The translations under genes and the position numbers were made by a program. Shown in pieces: positions 62,739-64,000 of a stretch of 64,000 nucleotides of DNA (positions are counted from its first letter, which is position 1; each line of letters begins with the position of its first letter). The stretch comes from Aliihoeflea sp023389195 (GTDB lineage Bacteria; Pseudomonadota; Alphaproteobacteria; Rhizobiales; Rhizobiaceae). A model generated the notes under the pieces. The model was not told the origin of the DNA, did no database searches, and saw nothing but the letters and a program-made list of their open reading frames with translations. The DNA is taken from NCBI GenBank assembly GCA_023389195.1, contig JAEWET010000010.1:53673-117672 (forward strand). The letters run 5' to 3'.

Positions 62739-63103
62739 AGCATCGGATTACGCGAACTGCCGATGTGGATATCGAACACATCCTGCGCGAGACGCTGCGG
62801 CTCTTCGGCCCACACCAGTTCGAAACCTATGTCGGCTATCTGTCACGCGCCATCGCCCTCATTGCCGAAAATCCCGACCGGCCCGGTTGCATCCGCCGGA
62901 CCGACGTCGCTCCAGGCATGCGCTCATTTCATCTGGAGATCGCCGCGCGGCGTCGGCACGCAGCCGCTCACATCGTCTATTTCTGCATCCAAATGCCGAA
63001 GCTGGGGGAGCCTGAAGTCATCGTGCTCCGCGTCCTGCACGAACGAATGGAGCCGAAACGGCGGCTGATCGGGGCGTTGCGGGAAGCGACGGCCGACGAT
63101 TGA
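62735..63103 (+). CDS. parE: ParE-like toxin
   Basis: A 122-residue RelE/ParE-superfamily toxin. It opens with ITRTADVDIEHILRET, has a basic central strand (RHAAAHIVYFCI) and VIVLRVLHERMEPKRRL at the end, in line with ParE (gyrase poison). The length is somewhat more than usual (about 95-105), with a C-terminal extension. It ends 7 bp before the terminator. Confidence 0.88.
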   Translation: MKHRITRTADVDIEHILRETLRLFGPHQFETYVGYLSRAIALIAENPDRPGCIRRTDVAPGMRSFHLEIAARRRHAAAHIVYFCIQMPKLGEPEVIVLRVLHERMEPKRRLIGALREATADD

Positions 63104-63109
63104 GCAAAC

Positions 63110-63137
63110 GAAAAAACCCGGCGCGAGGCCGGGTTTT
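63110..63137. terminator. Bidirectional terminator between parDE and ctrA
   Basis: ACCCGGC (63115-63121) pairs with GCCGGGT (63127-63133), loop GCGAG, with A-run before and T-run after. It can end the parDE transcript on plus and ctrA on minus. Confidence 0.88.
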
Positions 63138-63159
63138 TCGTGAATCGTATGCTGGCCCG

Positions 63160-63855
63160 TCAGGCGCTGACGCGCATTTCCTCGGGCTCGCGCAGCACGT
63201 AGCCGCGGCCCCAGACCGTTTCGATGTAGTTCTGGCCGCCGGAGGCGAGGTCGAGTTTTTTGCGCAGCTTGCAGATGAAGACGTCGATGATCTTCAGTTC
63301 CGGCTCGTCCATGCCGCCGTAAAGGTGGTTGAGGAACATTTCCTTGGTCAGCGTGGTGCCCTTGCGGAGCGAAAGAAGCTCCAGCATCTGGTATTCTTTG
63401 CCGGTCAGGTGCACGCGCTGGCCACCGACCTCGACCGTCTTCGCGTCGAGATTGACGATCAGGTCGCCCGTCGTGATGACCGACTGGGCGTGGCCCTTCG
63501 AGCGGCGCACGATGGCGTGGATGCGGGCGACGAGCTCGTCCTTGTGGAACGGCTTGGTCATGTAGTCGTCGGCGCCGAAGCCGAGGCCGCGCACCTTGTC
63601 CTCGATGCCGGCCATGCCGGAGAGGATGAGGATCGGCGTCTTGACCTTGGAAAGCCGCAGCGTGCGCAGCACCTCGTAACCCGACATGTCGGGGAGGTTC
63701 AGGTCGAGGAGAATGATATCGTAGTCGTAGAGCTTGCCGAGATCGACGCCTTCTTCGCCCAGGTCAGTCGTGTAGACGTTGAAGCTTTCAGACTTCAGCA
63801 TCAGTTCGATGCTCTGCGCTGTCGCGCTGTCATCTTCAATGAGTAGAACCCGCAT
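63160..63855 (-). CDS. ctrA: Cell-cycle response regulator CtrA
   Basis: A 231-residue OmpR-family regulator, essential in many alphaproteobacteria for division and replication control. Receiver domain 1-120 with phospho-acceptor Asp 51 (LLDLNLPDMSGY), then a winged-helix DNA-binding domain (about 125-225) with HLTGKEYQMLELLSLRKGTT and IIDVFICKLRKKLD. Identity to rhizobial CtrA is clearly very high. The upstream region contains a CtrA half-site, consistent with autoregulation. The C-terminus MRVSA is variable in the family. Confidence 0.97.
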   Translation of the reverse strand: MRVLLIEDDSATAQSIELMLKSESFNVYTTDLGEEGVDLGKLYDYDIILLDLNLPDMSGYEVLRTLRLSKVKTPILILSGMAGIEDKVRGLGFGADDYMTKPFHKDELVARIHAIVRRSKGHAQSVITTGDLIVNLDAKTVEVGGQRVHLTGKEYQMLELLSLRKGTTLTKEMFLNHLYGGMDEPELKIIDVFICKLRKKLDLASGGQNYIETVWGRGYVLREPEEMRVSA

Positions 63856-63941
63856 GTTTTTCCCCTATGCCGCCGCCCAGGCAGTCCGTGCCCCCTAAGC
63901 GAGACGGATCCAGCCGCGCCTGATTTGGAAGCTGCCACCAA

Positions 63942-63959
63942 ATGGTTAACAAATTCTTA
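63942..63959 (-). promoter_or_regulatory. CtrA-box upstream of ctrA
   Basis: On the minus strand TAAGAATTTGTTAACCAT contains the exact CtrA half-site TTAACCAT. It lies about 87 bp upstream of the ctrA start. On the plus strand the same region reads TTAACAAATTCTTAT, close to the full TTAA-N7-TTAA (last base different). Confidence 0.6.
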
Positions 63960-64000
63960 TTGCCCCTGGCAAGGGGTGATGAATTTATTAAGCATAAAGC

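Overview
The window is a chromosomal segment of an alphaproteobacterium, almost certainly of the order Hyphomicrobiales (Rhizobiales) and probably close to the Phyllobacteriaceae; that placement is inferred from gene content, not from a search. The main clues are a fused trpE(G) preceded by a tryptophan leader peptide, the cell-cycle pair chpT and ctrA, a choXWV choline transporter, a petABC-apt block, high GC content and many short palindromic intergenic repeats. I found no rRNA or tRNA genes, CRISPR array, integrase, transposase or prophage genes, and this reads as core genome.

Left part (1-25 kb). CorA-type transporter, two MaoC hydratases, a PaiB-like FMN-binding protein, apt, the cytochrome bc1 operon petABC (minus strand), a two-subunit ABC exporter, trmL, a MoaD/ThiS-like protein overlapping a BNR-repeat protein, leuA with a newly read leader peptide containing five consecutive Leu codons, hydrolases, a metallophosphoesterase, a NUDIX protein, hemF, a LysR regulator, the first L,D-transpeptidase, and a cca-NUDIX-DUF1285 run.

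Middle part (26-46 kb). A four-gene operon of MoxR ATPase, DUF58, DUF4159 and a large membrane protein, with a palindromic repeat between its last two genes. Then a glyoxalase-fold protein, GNAT, glutathionyl-hydroquinone reductase, a second L,D-transpeptidase, a cation diffusion facilitator, trpE(G) with trpL (three Trp codons), a CueR-like MerR regulator, a PAP2 phosphatase, a tandemly duplicated repeat region, and a copper cluster (DUF2946-like, YcnI, CopCD).

Right part (46-64 kb). fhs, tdk, choXWV, an SDR and a CaiB-type CoA transferase, a HugZ-like protein, an ArsR regulator, copZ-copA, a TrmH methyltransferase, a coiled-coil membrane protein, DUF1134, then chpT, a single-domain receiver, a ParDE pair and ctrA.

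Cross-links. (1) The promoters of the MerR regulator (40.3 kb) and of copZ-copA (56.0 kb) carry nearly the same 17-bp inverted repeat inside a 19-bp -35/-10 spacer, so copper sensing and export are tied together across 16 kb. (2) Leucine and tryptophan synthesis genes both have leader peptides loaded with the codons of their product. (3) A perfect CtrA half-site precedes ctrA and another precedes an L,D-transpeptidase, suggesting a link from cell cycle to wall remodelling. (4) At least five repeat families with inverted ends fill the gaps between genes; one sits inside an operon and another contains a gene's stop codon.
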